Source: Nocardioides sp. (GTDB lineage: Bacteria; Actinomycetota; Actinomycetes; Propionibacteriales; Nocardioidaceae). Taken from it: DNA of 64,000 nt. The stretch is from positions 1-64,000 of the forward strand of contig JAUYLL010000125.1 of NCBI GenBank assembly GCA_030698375.1, given 5' to 3'. Shown here one piece after another: positions 45,509-54,057 of this stretch. Each line of letters starts with the position of its first letter. The first letter of the stretch is position 1. The notes beneath the pieces were generated by a model that saw nothing but the letters and a program-made list of their open reading frames with translations, did not search any database and was not told the DNA's origin. The position numbers and the translations under genes are program-made.

Positions 45509-46894
45509 CTACTCCCGTCGTGGGTACGGCGGCGGGTCGAGCCCGCGGGAGGTCCGGGCGAGGACGTGGGACCCGGCACGTCGCGCCACCGGCTGGCCGT
45601 GGCGGTTGGTGAAGCGGTAGGCGCGGCCGCGGTGGACGTCGGGACGCTCGTGCGGCGCGCCGGCTTCGTCTCCGTCGGTGGCGCCGAGGGTGATCACGAG
45701 CTTCCCGCGGTGCACCAGGCGGTGACACGGCGCGCAGAGCCCGATCAGGTTGTCCAGGTCGGTGCGGCCGCCTGCGGACCACCAGGTGAGGTGGTGGATC
45801 TCCTCGATGGGCAGCTCGCAGGCCGGTGTGGCACAGCGGCGGTGCTGGTGAGCCTCGATGGCCTTGCGTTGGCGCAGGGTGGCGACCCGACGGGTGCGCC
45901 CGACGTCGAGCACCCCGGAACCAGCCTGGTGTCCGGCGGTCATCACCGCGGTGGTGTCACCGAGGCAGGCGAGATACCCGGCGAGACCAGGCCCGATGGG
46001 CCCGAACCCCTCGAGCTCTGCCACCTCGACCTCACCCGGGTTGGTTGAGGTATGAGCGAAGCGAGCTTCGAAACCCCGCTCACCACCCGCCGCGGCATAG
46101 ACATCCACAGGAGTCGTGACCGTGACGTGGGGTCGCACCCCGCGGTCGGCGGGCAGGACGCCGGCGCCGAGGATGCCGGTGAGCAGCGCCGAGAGGCCGG
46201 CCATCCGCCGCTGCGACGGCGAGCGGTCGTCGCCCTCGTCACGGGGCACCGAGAGGTTGTCGAGAACCGTGCGGAAGGCGGCGCCGGTGGTGGCTCCGAG
46301 GAACCCGGTGACGTGGAAGCCTTCGGCGCACGGGGTGAGGCGGAGGTCCTCGCGGTCCATGCCGGCGGCCCAGGCCTCGTCGAGGTCATCGGGGAACAGA
46401 TGGGCGCGCAGGCGCTTGACCAGGCGCAGCAGCGCGCCGGGCTCGTGGGTGGTGGCGTGGGCAAGGAGCGCCTCCTCGGCCGCGACCATTTTCTCGACGC
46501 CGATGTGCTTGATGCCGTAGGCGAGCGCGCTCAGGTGCTCCAGGCGTAGCCGCCCGGTCGCCGCAGCCTCCCCGACCCGCGGCAGCACGCTCGCGACCGT
46601 GGTGGCGCGGTGCAGGCGGGCGGTCTCCTGCGGGTCGATCCGCAGCTCACGACGCGCCCACGTCGTCACGCTCGAGGCACCCTCATCCTCGTACGCCGCC
46701 GTCGCGACCAGCTCCTCGACACCGCCCACCCGTACGGCGTCCAGCACGCCGCGACCCAGCTGCGCGGCCCGCAGCACGTCGGTCGCCGGAGCCAGCGACT
46801 CGACGACCTCGGCCACGTCCCGCAGGACCTGCGCGACCTCCGCGCGGTCCAACGCCCCCGTGGGAGGGGTCTCGGGTGACGGAAGAGCGACCAT
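45509..46894 (-). CDS. DUF222 domain-containing HNH endonuclease (13E12-type)
   Basis: RREL, DLDEAW, PSQRRMAGLSALL, HRRCATPACELPIEEIHHLTWWSAGGRTDLDNLIGLCAPCHRLVHRGKL. Confidence 0.93.
   Translation of the reverse strand: MVALPSPETPPTGALDRAEVAQVLRDVAEVVESLAPATDVLRAAQLGRGVLDAVRVGGVEELVATAAYEDEGASSVTTWARRELRIDPQETARLHRATTVASVLPRVGEAAATGRLRLEHLSALAYGIKHIGVEKMVAAEEALLAHATTHEPGALLRLVKRLRAHLFPDDLDEAWAAGMDREDLRLTPCAEGFHVTGFLGATTGAAFRTVLDNLSVPRDEGDDRSPSQRRMAGLSALLTGILGAGVLPADRGVRPHVTVTTPVDVYAAAGGERGFEARFAHTSTNPGEVEVAELEGFGPIGPGLAGYLACLGDTTAVMTAGHQAGSGVLDVGRTRRVATLRQRKAIEAHQHRRCATPACELPIEEIHHLTWWSAGGRTDLDNLIGLCAPCHRLVHRGKLVITLGATDGDEAGAPHERPDVHRGRAYRFTNRHGQPVARRAGSHVLARTSRGLDPPPYPRRE
46043..46075. repeat. 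Palindromic repeat embedded in-frame in the DUF222/HNH gene
   Basis: GGTTGAGGTATGAGCGAAGCGAGCTTCGAAACC; core CGAAGC-GA-GCTTCG; minus-strand reading GFEARFAHTSTN. Confidence 0.75.
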
Positions 46895-46907
46895 GACCCA
46901 TTCTCTA

Positions 46908-46923
46908 TCGAACACCTGTTCGA
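46908..46923. promoter_or_regulatory. SOS (LexA) box upstream of the DUF222/HNH gene
   Basis: TCGAAC-ACCT-GTTCGA, perfect match to the actinobacterial TCGAAC-N4-GTTCGA consensus; 13 nt separate it from the ATG at 46894. Confidence 0.88.
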
Positions 46924-47124
46924 CTACAACCCTCGTTTCCGAATCTGTGGAGAATTTCCAGATGAGGGTTCGAACGCCGCGACGAGGGCGGACGGGGCCA
47001 CCACGAGGCCCGGTCCATCAAGTGGCACGGAGGGAGTCTCCGCCGCTGATGGACGTCATCCAGCGCTGGTGGGCTGGACGCGAGGGAGCAGGACGGTCCG
47101 CATTTCCCCCTCTACGCTCCGAAC

Positions 47125-47913
47125 ATGGCCTTAGCCCAGGACTCCACCAGGCTCGCTGTCCTCATCGACGGCGACAACACCACTCCCACGATCATCGAGG
47201 CTCTGCTCGCCGAGATCGCGAAGTACGGCAGCGCGACCGTCAAGCGGGTGTACGGCGACTGGACCACCCCCAACCTCCGGGGCTGGAAGGAGGTGATCAA
47301 CGCCCACGCGATCCAGCCGGTGCAGCAGTTCGCCTACACCACCGGCAAGAACGCCACCGACAGCGCGCTGATCATCGATGCGATGGACCTGCTCTACACC
47401 GGGAACCTGGACGGCTTCTGCCTGGTCTCCTCCGACAGCGACTTCACCAAGCTCGCCTCCCGACTGCGGGAGTCGGGCAAGACCGTGTACGGGTTCGGTG
47501 AGCCGAAGACGCCGCGGCCACTCGTGGCCGCGTGCGACAAGTTCGTGTACCTGGACGTGCTGCGCAGGTCCGAGGAGTCAGAGCGTCACAGTGAGAAGGC
47601 CCCGGCCTCCTCGGCTCCCGCGCGCAGGAGCGCGAGCGAGCTCCGCGGCGACGCCAAGCTGATCAAGCTGCTTCGGGAGGGGATCGACGTGGCATCGGAC
47701 GACGACAGCTGGGCCAACCTCGGCGGCGTCGGAAGCTATGCCGCCAAGCAGGAGCCCGATTTCGACTCCCGCAACTGGGGTTATGCCAAGCTGATCGATC
47801 TGGTGACCGCGATCGGGCTCTTCGAGGTCAAGCGCGGCGCGGGGCAAGGGGTGCGGGTGCGTGAGAAGCCCAAGGGCCAGGCGTCCAGAAAGAGTGCGGC
47901 CGGCGAACCCTGA
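47125..47913 (+). CDS. NYN/PIN-like nuclease domain protein with probable C-terminal OST-HTH (LOTUS) domain
   Basis: LAVLIDGDNTTPTIIEALLAEIAKYG, KNATDSALIIDAMDLLY, GFCLVSSDSDFTKLASRLRESGKTVYGFG; tail ...WANLGGVGSYAAKQEPDFDSRNWGYAKLIDLVTAIGLFEV. Confidence 0.9.
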   Translation: MALAQDSTRLAVLIDGDNTTPTIIEALLAEIAKYGSATVKRVYGDWTTPNLRGWKEVINAHAIQPVQQFAYTTGKNATDSALIIDAMDLLYTGNLDGFCLVSSDSDFTKLASRLRESGKTVYGFGEPKTPRPLVAACDKFVYLDVLRRSEESERHSEKAPASSAPARRSASELRGDAKLIKLLREGIDVASDDDSWANLGGVGSYAAKQEPDFDSRNWGYAKLIDLVTAIGLFEVKRGAGQGVRVREKPKGQASRKSAAGEP

Positions 47914-48506
47914 GGCCTGCGCAGGCCATGCCGGGCCCTACCGAGCGCGCATCCGCGGCCGAATGCCCTAGGCCCGACCTGCTCGGATCGAGTGGGTACG
48001 CCCCTGTGAACTCGCCATTCCGGCATCGCAACTAGCGCCCCGTCCCAAGGCACTTGTTCCATGGTGAGCAACGGCAAGGCAAAGGACATCTGAGCGGTCG
48101 CGCCGTCACGCGGCGGGAGGACGCACCGCTGTGCCGGACGCGATTTCTGCGCATGCGGCAACGGACGGCATGCTGGAGGTCGACCTGTCTGTTCATCCGA
48201 GGGGACGACGTGCCTGTCTTCGATGTGCAATTGGCCGCAGTTGGACCTGGCCGGTTCTTCGCCAATCACCCTGCCGTCTACAGGCTCTCACTGGCCGGGT
48301 CCAGTGGCGCTTCCGCGTATGCACTGATGCGCGCGGGAAGTCCACGAGGTAATCGGCGCCCGCTCTGGGCAGCGATGGCCGTTTTGGAAGCGGGGATCAC
48401 CGTGGGCATCATTCGGGCCAGAAAATCGGCCATGGATGGCGACGGAGTGCGCACCTCGTCGAACGAGCGGATCGGGGGCTCGGAGGTGTAGTGCCCGCCG
48501 ACACAC

Positions 48507-48680
48507 TCAGGCGGCTGTGGCGGAGGTGACGAGGGCGTTGAGCTCGAACACGAGGACCGCCACGTCGGTGTCAGCGCGCAGCTGTCCTCGTCGCACGGCT
48601 TCCTCGGCGGCCTCGGTGAGCAGGCGCATCCAGTCCTTCCGGTTCATCAGGACGCGTTCCTTCAGCGGGCCTGGCCGCCC
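48507..48680 (-). pseudogene. Remnant of a TetR-family regulator (C-terminal domain only)
   Basis: Minus frame reads GPLKERVLMNRKDWMRLLTEAAEEAVRRGQLRADTDVAVLVFELNALVTSATAA*; no N-terminal HTH, abuts the next gene's 3' end. Confidence 0.75.
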
Positions 48681-48695
48681 AGCTGTGCGCGCCCC

Positions 48696-49463
48696 TCACC
48701 CCGAGTCGCGGATGCTGCGCGGCTCGATCGGCGGGTAGCACTCCCCGTCACCGAGGATCTCCAGACCGGCCAGGTCACCCTCCTGGAGATCGGTCACCTG
48801 ACTGCCGTACAGCACGGGATTCATCAGCTGGTCGCGGTCGTCGACGTGGGCGAGCCCGATCAGGTGTGCCAGCTCGTGCAGCATGACGGCACGGACGGCC
48901 CCGTCCCCGCCCATCGACGTCATCCGATCTACGTCGAAGACCACCGAGCCGCTGACGTTGCGGGGCGTGCCACCTCCGACACTGACGAACGCCGGCCCGC
49001 CGTACCCCGCTGCCCGCCCTGAGAGTCGGTCATCTTCTTCCGGGTTGGAGTAGGCGATCAGGGCCGGGGCCCAACGGTCTCCGTACCGGTCCGGCTGGTA
49101 GAGCCGGCGCCGCTGCGCCGGGGCCTCGTCGGTCGAGCCGGCATCCTCGAACTCCAGCCCCGTGGCCTCCGCGATGCGCTCGAGGCTCTCCTCCAACAGG
49201 GCTCGAGCGCCCTCGGGCTCGTTGTCGGGCCGGACGACGTAACGGATCGGCTCGCACGTGCTCCACCGAACCGGCTCGCCGTCGTCCAGGACGTGCACGA
49301 AGGCGTACCCGTCTCCGTCACCCCCGCCGTCTCCGCCCCCGCCGCCGTCAGAACCCTGGCCCTGGCTGGGCGGTGAGGGCGCCTGCTCCGGCACCTCGCT
49401 CACCACGACACATCCCGCCAGCATCGCGACCGCCGCAGCGATCACCACCAACCAGATCCGCAT
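48696..49463 (-). CDS. Matrixin-like (M10-type) zinc metalloprotease lipoprotein
   Basis: Lipobox VAMLAGC; Gly/Asp-rich linker; HELAHLIGLAHVDDRDQLMNP. Confidence 0.85.
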   Translation of the reverse strand: MRIWLVVIAAAVAMLAGCVVVSEVPEQAPSPPSQGQGSDGGGGGDGGGDGDGYAFVHVLDDGEPVRWSTCEPIRYVVRPDNEPEGARALLEESLERIAEATGLEFEDAGSTDEAPAQRRRLYQPDRYGDRWAPALIAYSNPEEDDRLSGRAAGYGGPAFVSVGGGTPRNVSGSVVFDVDRMTSMGGDGAVRAVMLHELAHLIGLAHVDDRDQLMNPVLYGSQVTDLQEGDLAGLEILGDGECYPPIEPRSIRDSG

Positions 49464-49528
49464 CGCCCCTCCTCGGTCCTCTCGAGGCTATCGACGACGC
49501 CAAGGCTCCCTCCCGACCGGCAGGAGCC

Positions 49529-50425
49529 CTACCCCAGCACCTCCGCCGCCCGGCGTACCTGCTCGACGTCGCTGCCGGTCGGCACCAGGTGCACCTCGTC
49601 GCACCCGAGCGCGGCGATCCGGTCGAGCACCTCGCGCAGCTGCTCGGCGGTGCCGGCGAACCCGAGTGAGGGGACCATCGCGTCGACGACCTCGCGGGGC
49701 AGCCAGGTGAAGTAGTGCTTCAGGTGCCGGTCGACCTGCTCGCGCGCGGACCCGTCGCCCTCGTCGAGGGCGAACCAGAACGACGTGGCCAGGTGCGGCG
49801 CCGACCGACCCTCCTCGGCCCACGCCTCGCGCACCTGAGTGAAGGTCTTCTCCAGCGCGGCGAGGTCGAGGTCCATGGTGATGCCGGCGATGCCGTCGGC
49901 CCACGCGGCCGCGGAGCGGATCGACTTAGGCCCGACCGCCCCGATGAGCAGCGGCGGACCCCCTGCCTGCACCGGCGGCGGACCGACGCGCCGGTGAGCC
50001 GACTCGACGGTCCACTGAGGCTCCCCCGCCCAGATCCGTCGCATCGCGGAGACACGGCGGGCCATCTCTGCCCGGGTCTGGGTGGCCGGGTCGGCGCCGA
50101 CGGCGCGGTAGTCCTCCTCGCGCCCGCCGACGCCCAGGCCGACGGTCAACCGCCCCTTGGCCAGCAGGTCCCCGGTCGCCAGCGCCTTGGCGAGCCAGAC
50201 CGGGTCGTGCAGTTGCGGGATGATCACCGTCGTGACGATCCGGACCCGGGAGGTCCAGGCGGCAACGGCACCGAGCAGGGTGAGCGACTCGGGGTTGTCG
50301 AAGACCATCCGCTCGCCGAAGCACAGTGCCGAGTACGGCCCCTCGTCGACGGCCCGCGACCACGCCTCGAGCACGTCGGCGTCGAGGTCGGGCTCCATCA
50401 CCGGCAGGGTCATGCCGACGTCCAC
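49529..50425 (-). CDS. LLM class F420-dependent oxidoreductase
   Basis: LAKALATGDLLAKGRLTVGLGVGGREEDYRAVG, PLLIGAVGPKSIRSAAAWADGI. Confidence 0.9.
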   Translation of the reverse strand: MDVGMTLPVMEPDLDADVLEAWSRAVDEGPYSALCFGERMVFDNPESLTLLGAVAAWTSRVRIVTTVIIPQLHDPVWLAKALATGDLLAKGRLTVGLGVGGREEDYRAVGADPATQTRAEMARRVSAMRRIWAGEPQWTVESAHRRVGPPPVQAGGPPLLIGAVGPKSIRSAAAWADGIAGITMDLDLAALEKTFTQVREAWAEEGRSAPHLATSFWFALDEGDGSAREQVDRHLKHYFTWLPREVVDAMVPSLGFAGTAEQLREVLDRIAALGCDEVHLVPTGSDVEQVRRAAEVLG

Positions 50426-50428
50426 GAC

Positions 50429-51628
50429 TCAGCCCTCCGGAGCGGAGAGCAGGGTGACGACGCAGGCGCCGCCGAGGCCCAGGTTGTGCTGGAGGCCCAG
50501 CCGCGCACCCTCGACCTGACGTGCGTCGGCCTTGCCACGCAGCTGCCAGGTGAGCTCGGCGACCTGCGCCACTCCGGTCGCACCCAGCGGGTGCCCCTTG
50601 GAGATGAGCCCCCCGGAGGGGTTGACCACCCAGTCGCCGCCGTACGTCGTGGCCCCGGACTCCACGAGCTTGCCGCCCTCACCCGGTGCGCACATGCCCA
50701 GGCCCTCGTAGGTGATGATCTCGTTGATCGAGAAGCAGTCGTGCAGCTCGACGACGTCGACCTCGTCGATGCTGCGGCCGGTCGCCGAGAACAGTTGCTC
50801 GGCGGCGAGTCTCGTCATCGGCGCGCCCACGGCGTCGATCATCGACCCGGTGCCGAAGCTGTCGGCGGTGTCGGTGACCAGCGCCTGGCCGAGGATCTCC
50901 ACCGCGGAGTCCTGGAGCCCGTGCTCGCGGACAAACCGCTCGCTGACCACGATCGCCGCGGCCGCACCGTCCGAGGTCGGCGAGCACTGCGAGCGCGTGA
51001 GCGGCTCGTGGACGGGCTTGTCCGCGAGCACCTGCTCGAGCGTGTAGGCGTCCTGGAACTGGGCGTACGGGTTGTTCGTCGAGTGCTGGTGGTTCTTCAC
51101 CGCGACGGCGGCCATCTGCTCGACCGTCGTGCCGTAGCGCTCCCGGTGCTCGCGTGCGGCGTTGCCGAAGACCTGCGCGGTCATCGGACCGCTCCCCCAG
51201 CCGTACGCCGGCACCATCACGCCGAGGGTTCCGTCCAGGACCGTGACCCCCGGGGTGCTTCCGGCGCCGCCGGCCAGCGCCTCACGAGTCATCTGCTCGA
51301 AACCCACCGCCAGGGCCACGTCGACCACACCGGACTCCACCCACTCGCGCGCGAGGAAGAGCGCCGAGGAGCCGGTGGCGCAGTTGTTGTTGACGTTGAC
51401 GATCGGGATGCCGGTGTGGCCGAGCTCGTAGAGCGCCCGCTGGCCCTGGGTGGAGGCCCCGAAGACGTAACCCACCGCCGCGCGCTGGACCGCGTCGTAG
51501 GTGATGCCGGCATCCGCCAAAGCGCCACCGACGGCCTCGACGACCATCTGCGGGTAGGTCTTGCCGTTGGTCTCGATCTTGGTGAACTTCGTCATGCCGA
51601 CACCGGCGACGTAGGCGCGCGTGCTCAT
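50429..51628 (-). CDS. SCP-x/Ltp-type thiolase (lipid-transfer protein)
   Basis: AYVAGVGMTKFTKIETNGKTYPQMVVEAVGGALADAGI, NNNCATGSSALFLAREWV, NPSGGLISKGHPLGATG. Confidence 0.9.
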   Translation of the reverse strand: MSTRAYVAGVGMTKFTKIETNGKTYPQMVVEAVGGALADAGITYDAVQRAAVGYVFGASTQGQRALYELGHTGIPIVNVNNNCATGSSALFLAREWVESGVVDVALAVGFEQMTREALAGGAGSTPGVTVLDGTLGVMVPAYGWGSGPMTAQVFGNAAREHRERYGTTVEQMAAVAVKNHQHSTNNPYAQFQDAYTLEQVLADKPVHEPLTRSQCSPTSDGAAAAIVVSERFVREHGLQDSAVEILGQALVTDTADSFGTGSMIDAVGAPMTRLAAEQLFSATGRSIDEVDVVELHDCFSINEIITYEGLGMCAPGEGGKLVESGATTYGGDWVVNPSGGLISKGHPLGATGVAQVAELTWQLRGKADARQVEGARLGLQHNLGLGGACVVTLLSAPEG

Positions 51629-51643
51629 GGGGTTCCTCTCGGC

Positions 51644-52480
51644 TCAGCTCGGGTTCAGGGGAGGGTGCAGGGGGCCACCGCCGAAGATAGGGCGGTGAGA
51701 GGCGGGCTGGCGACCATCGTCCTCGGTGATCCCGTGCGCAGCCGCGTGCTCCGCGGTCACGACCACCTGGCCGGTGAGGTCTGCGGTGGCCGGGTCTGCA
51801 GCGAGCGCGGCGACGACGCGGCCCTGCAGGAGCGGGGTCTCGCCGTCGGCGATGCGGAAGCCCTCGAACTCCTCCAGCCCGCTGCCGATGAGCAGCTCGG
51901 TCTGGACGAGGCCCGGCCACAGGCCGACGACATGCACGCCGTGCGGCCGCAGCTCCAGGCCGGTGTCGGCGGTCATCTTGTCCAGCGCCGCCTTGCCCAT
52001 GCCGTAGAGCACCGAGTGCAGGTGGGCGCGGGCCCCGAACGACGACACGTTGACGACCAGGCCGTGGCCCTGGGCGATCAGCCCGGGGGCCGCCGCGTGC
52101 AGGGCGACGTAGTGCGGACGCAGCCCGACGCCGATCAGCGAGTCCCAGTCCTCGAGCGGTCGCTTCCAGAACGGCTCGGGCCGGAACGGGTTGACCATCG
52201 GGCCTGCCCAGACGTTGTTGACCAGCAGGTCCAGGCCGGGGCCCTCCTGGACGTCGAGGACGGTACGCCGGACCGCGGCGTCGTCGGTGTGGTCGCAGAC
52301 CACGGACACTCCCCCACCGCCGGCCGCGGCGCCGATCGCGTCGAGATCGGCCACCGTCGCCTCGAGGGCGTCGGCGTGCCGACCGGTGACGTGCACCGTC
52401 CAGCCGGCCTCGGCCAGACCCAGCGCGATGCCCTTGCCGACGCCGCGGCTGCCGCCGGTGACCAGGGCGGTGCGGCTCAC
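51644..52480 (-). CDS. SDR family oxidoreductase
   Basis: ALVTGGSRGVGKGIALGLAEAGW, LLVNNVW, NVSSFGARAHLHSVLYGMGKAALDKM. Confidence 0.9.
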   Translation of the reverse strand: MSRTALVTGGSRGVGKGIALGLAEAGWTVHVTGRHADALEATVADLDAIGAAAGGGGVSVVCDHTDDAAVRRTVLDVQEGPGLDLLVNNVWAGPMVNPFRPEPFWKRPLEDWDSLIGVGLRPHYVALHAAAPGLIAQGHGLVVNVSSFGARAHLHSVLYGMGKAALDKMTADTGLELRPHGVHVVGLWPGLVQTELLIGSGLEEFEGFRIADGETPLLQGRVVAALAADPATADLTGQVVVTAEHAAAHGITEDDGRQPASHRPIFGGGPLHPPLNPS

Positions 52481-52995
52481 TCGATCCCGCCCATCACCAG
52501 CGCGTCGTCGGGCAGCGGACGGACCATGCCCCACAGCATCCGAACGGCGGAGGTGGCGATGCGCCACTCGCCGTCGACGCGGCGGTAGGTGTCGTCGTAC
52601 GCGATGCCGCTGACGGTCTCCGAGCGCCCGACCGTGTCGACCTGGCGGAACCGCAGGCTCCAGGTGCCGGTCGCCTCGTCGCCGTCGACGGTGATCACCG
52701 GGTGGCCGGCGTGGTGCATGTCCCACACGGCGTAGGACCCGTCCTCGGCCCTCTTCAGCGCGACGGCGGCGAACATCTCGACGAGCGCCTCACGTCCCTC
52801 GAAGCGCCCCAGCGGGCCGTAGTCGCAGACCGCGTCCTCGACGAAGGAGGCTCGAAAGGTCTCCATGTCCTTGCCGTCGGCGGCCTGGAGGTAGCGGTGC
52901 TTGAGCGTCCGGATGGCCTCGAGGTCCTCGAGCCAGGCGAGCCGCGCGGCGAGGTCGGTGGGCTGGCTGGTGTCCTGGTCAGTGTCGTGGGTCAC
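52477..52995 (-). CDS. SnoaL-like/NTF2-like protein
   Basis: LEDLEAIRTLKHRYLQAADGKDMETFRASFVEDAVCDYGPLGRFEGREALVEMF. Confidence 0.87.
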   Translation of the reverse strand: MTHDTDQDTSQPTDLAARLAWLEDLEAIRTLKHRYLQAADGKDMETFRASFVEDAVCDYGPLGRFEGREALVEMFAAVALKRAEDGSYAVWDMHHAGHPVITVDGDEATGTWSLRFRQVDTVGRSETVSGIAYDDTYRRVDGEWRIATSAVRMLWGMVRPLPDDALVMGGIE

Positions 52996-53005
52996 CCCGG
53001 CATAC

Positions 53006-53019
53006 TAGAACTTGTTTCA
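53006..53019. promoter_or_regulatory. KstR-type operator 1
   Basis: TAGAACTTGTTTCA matches TNNAACNNGTTNNA, divergent promoter. Confidence 0.78.
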
Positions 53020-53040
53020 GTTTCGCGAGAAGGTGTCGTC

Positions 53041-54054
53041 ATGAAGGTTGATCTCCAGCTCGATGCGCGGCCCGGCGAGGCCGCCGACCGCGCTCGTGTC
53101 CTCACCGGCAGCGGTGCCGACGGCCTGTTCACGTTCGAGGGGCCGCACGACGTCTTCCTCCCCCTCGCGGAGGCAGCAGGTGCGGTCGAGACCGACCTGA
53201 TGACCAACGTCGCCATCGCGCTCCCCCGCAGCCCGATGCACCTGGCCCACACCGCCTGGGACCTGCAGATGGTGAGTGGTGGACGGTTCCGCCTCGGGCT
53301 CGGCTCGCAGATCCGGCCGCACATCGAGCACCGGTACGGCAGCACCTGGGACCGGCCGGCCGCGCGGATGCGCGAGTGGGTGCTCGCGGTCAAGGCGATC
53401 CTCGGCGCCTGGCAGGACCGCACCCGCCTGGACTTCCGCGGCGAGTTCACCCGGCACACCCTGATGACACCGAACTTCGACCCCGGCCCGCTCCCGTACG
53501 GCGTTCCGCCCGTGCTGCTGGGTGCGCTCGGCCCGGTGATGACCCGCACCGCCGCGGAAGTCGCGGACGGCCTGCTCGTGATGCCGTTCAACTCCGCCGA
53601 GCACTTCCGAGAGCGCACCCTCCCCGCAGTGGCCGAGGGTCTCGAGCGCGGAGGCCGCGAGCCGGGCGACCTCGCGGTGCTGCCGCAGGTGATCTGTGCC
53701 GTGGGGCGGACCCCCGCCGAGGTCGAGGCCGCGTCGATCGGGGTGCGCGCGCTCGTCGGCTTCTACGGCTCCACGCCGGCGTACCGCCCCGTCCTCGAGG
53801 TCGCCGGGCGCGAGTCGTTGCAGCCGGAGCTGAACCAGCTCTCCAAGCAGGGCGACTTCGCCGCGATGGCCGACCTCGTCGACGACGACCTGCTCGACAC
53901 CATCGCGGTCCGCGGGACGCCGGAGCAGTGCGCCGCCGAGATCGACCGCCGGTTCGGCGGGCACACCGACCGGATCTGCGTGTACTTCCCCGGCGTGGAC
54001 GTCCCCGCCGACCTGCTGGCCGACCTGGTGGCCGCGATCCACCGCCTCGGCTGA
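53041..54054 (+). CDS. LLM class F420/flavin-dependent oxidoreductase
   Basis: LMTNVAIALPRSPMHLAHTAWDLQMVSGGRFRLGLGSQIRPHIEHRYGSTWDRPAARMREWV. Confidence 0.9.
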   Translation: MKVDLQLDARPGEAADRARVLTGSGADGLFTFEGPHDVFLPLAEAAGAVETDLMTNVAIALPRSPMHLAHTAWDLQMVSGGRFRLGLGSQIRPHIEHRYGSTWDRPAARMREWVLAVKAILGAWQDRTRLDFRGEFTRHTLMTPNFDPGPLPYGVPPVLLGALGPVMTRTAAEVADGLLVMPFNSAEHFRERTLPAVAEGLERGGREPGDLAVLPQVICAVGRTPAEVEAASIGVRALVGFYGSTPAYRPVLEVAGRESLQPELNQLSKQGDFAAMADLVDDDLLDTIAVRGTPEQCAAEIDRRFGGHTDRICVYFPGVDVPADLLADLVAAIHRLG

Positions 54055-54057
54055 CAG

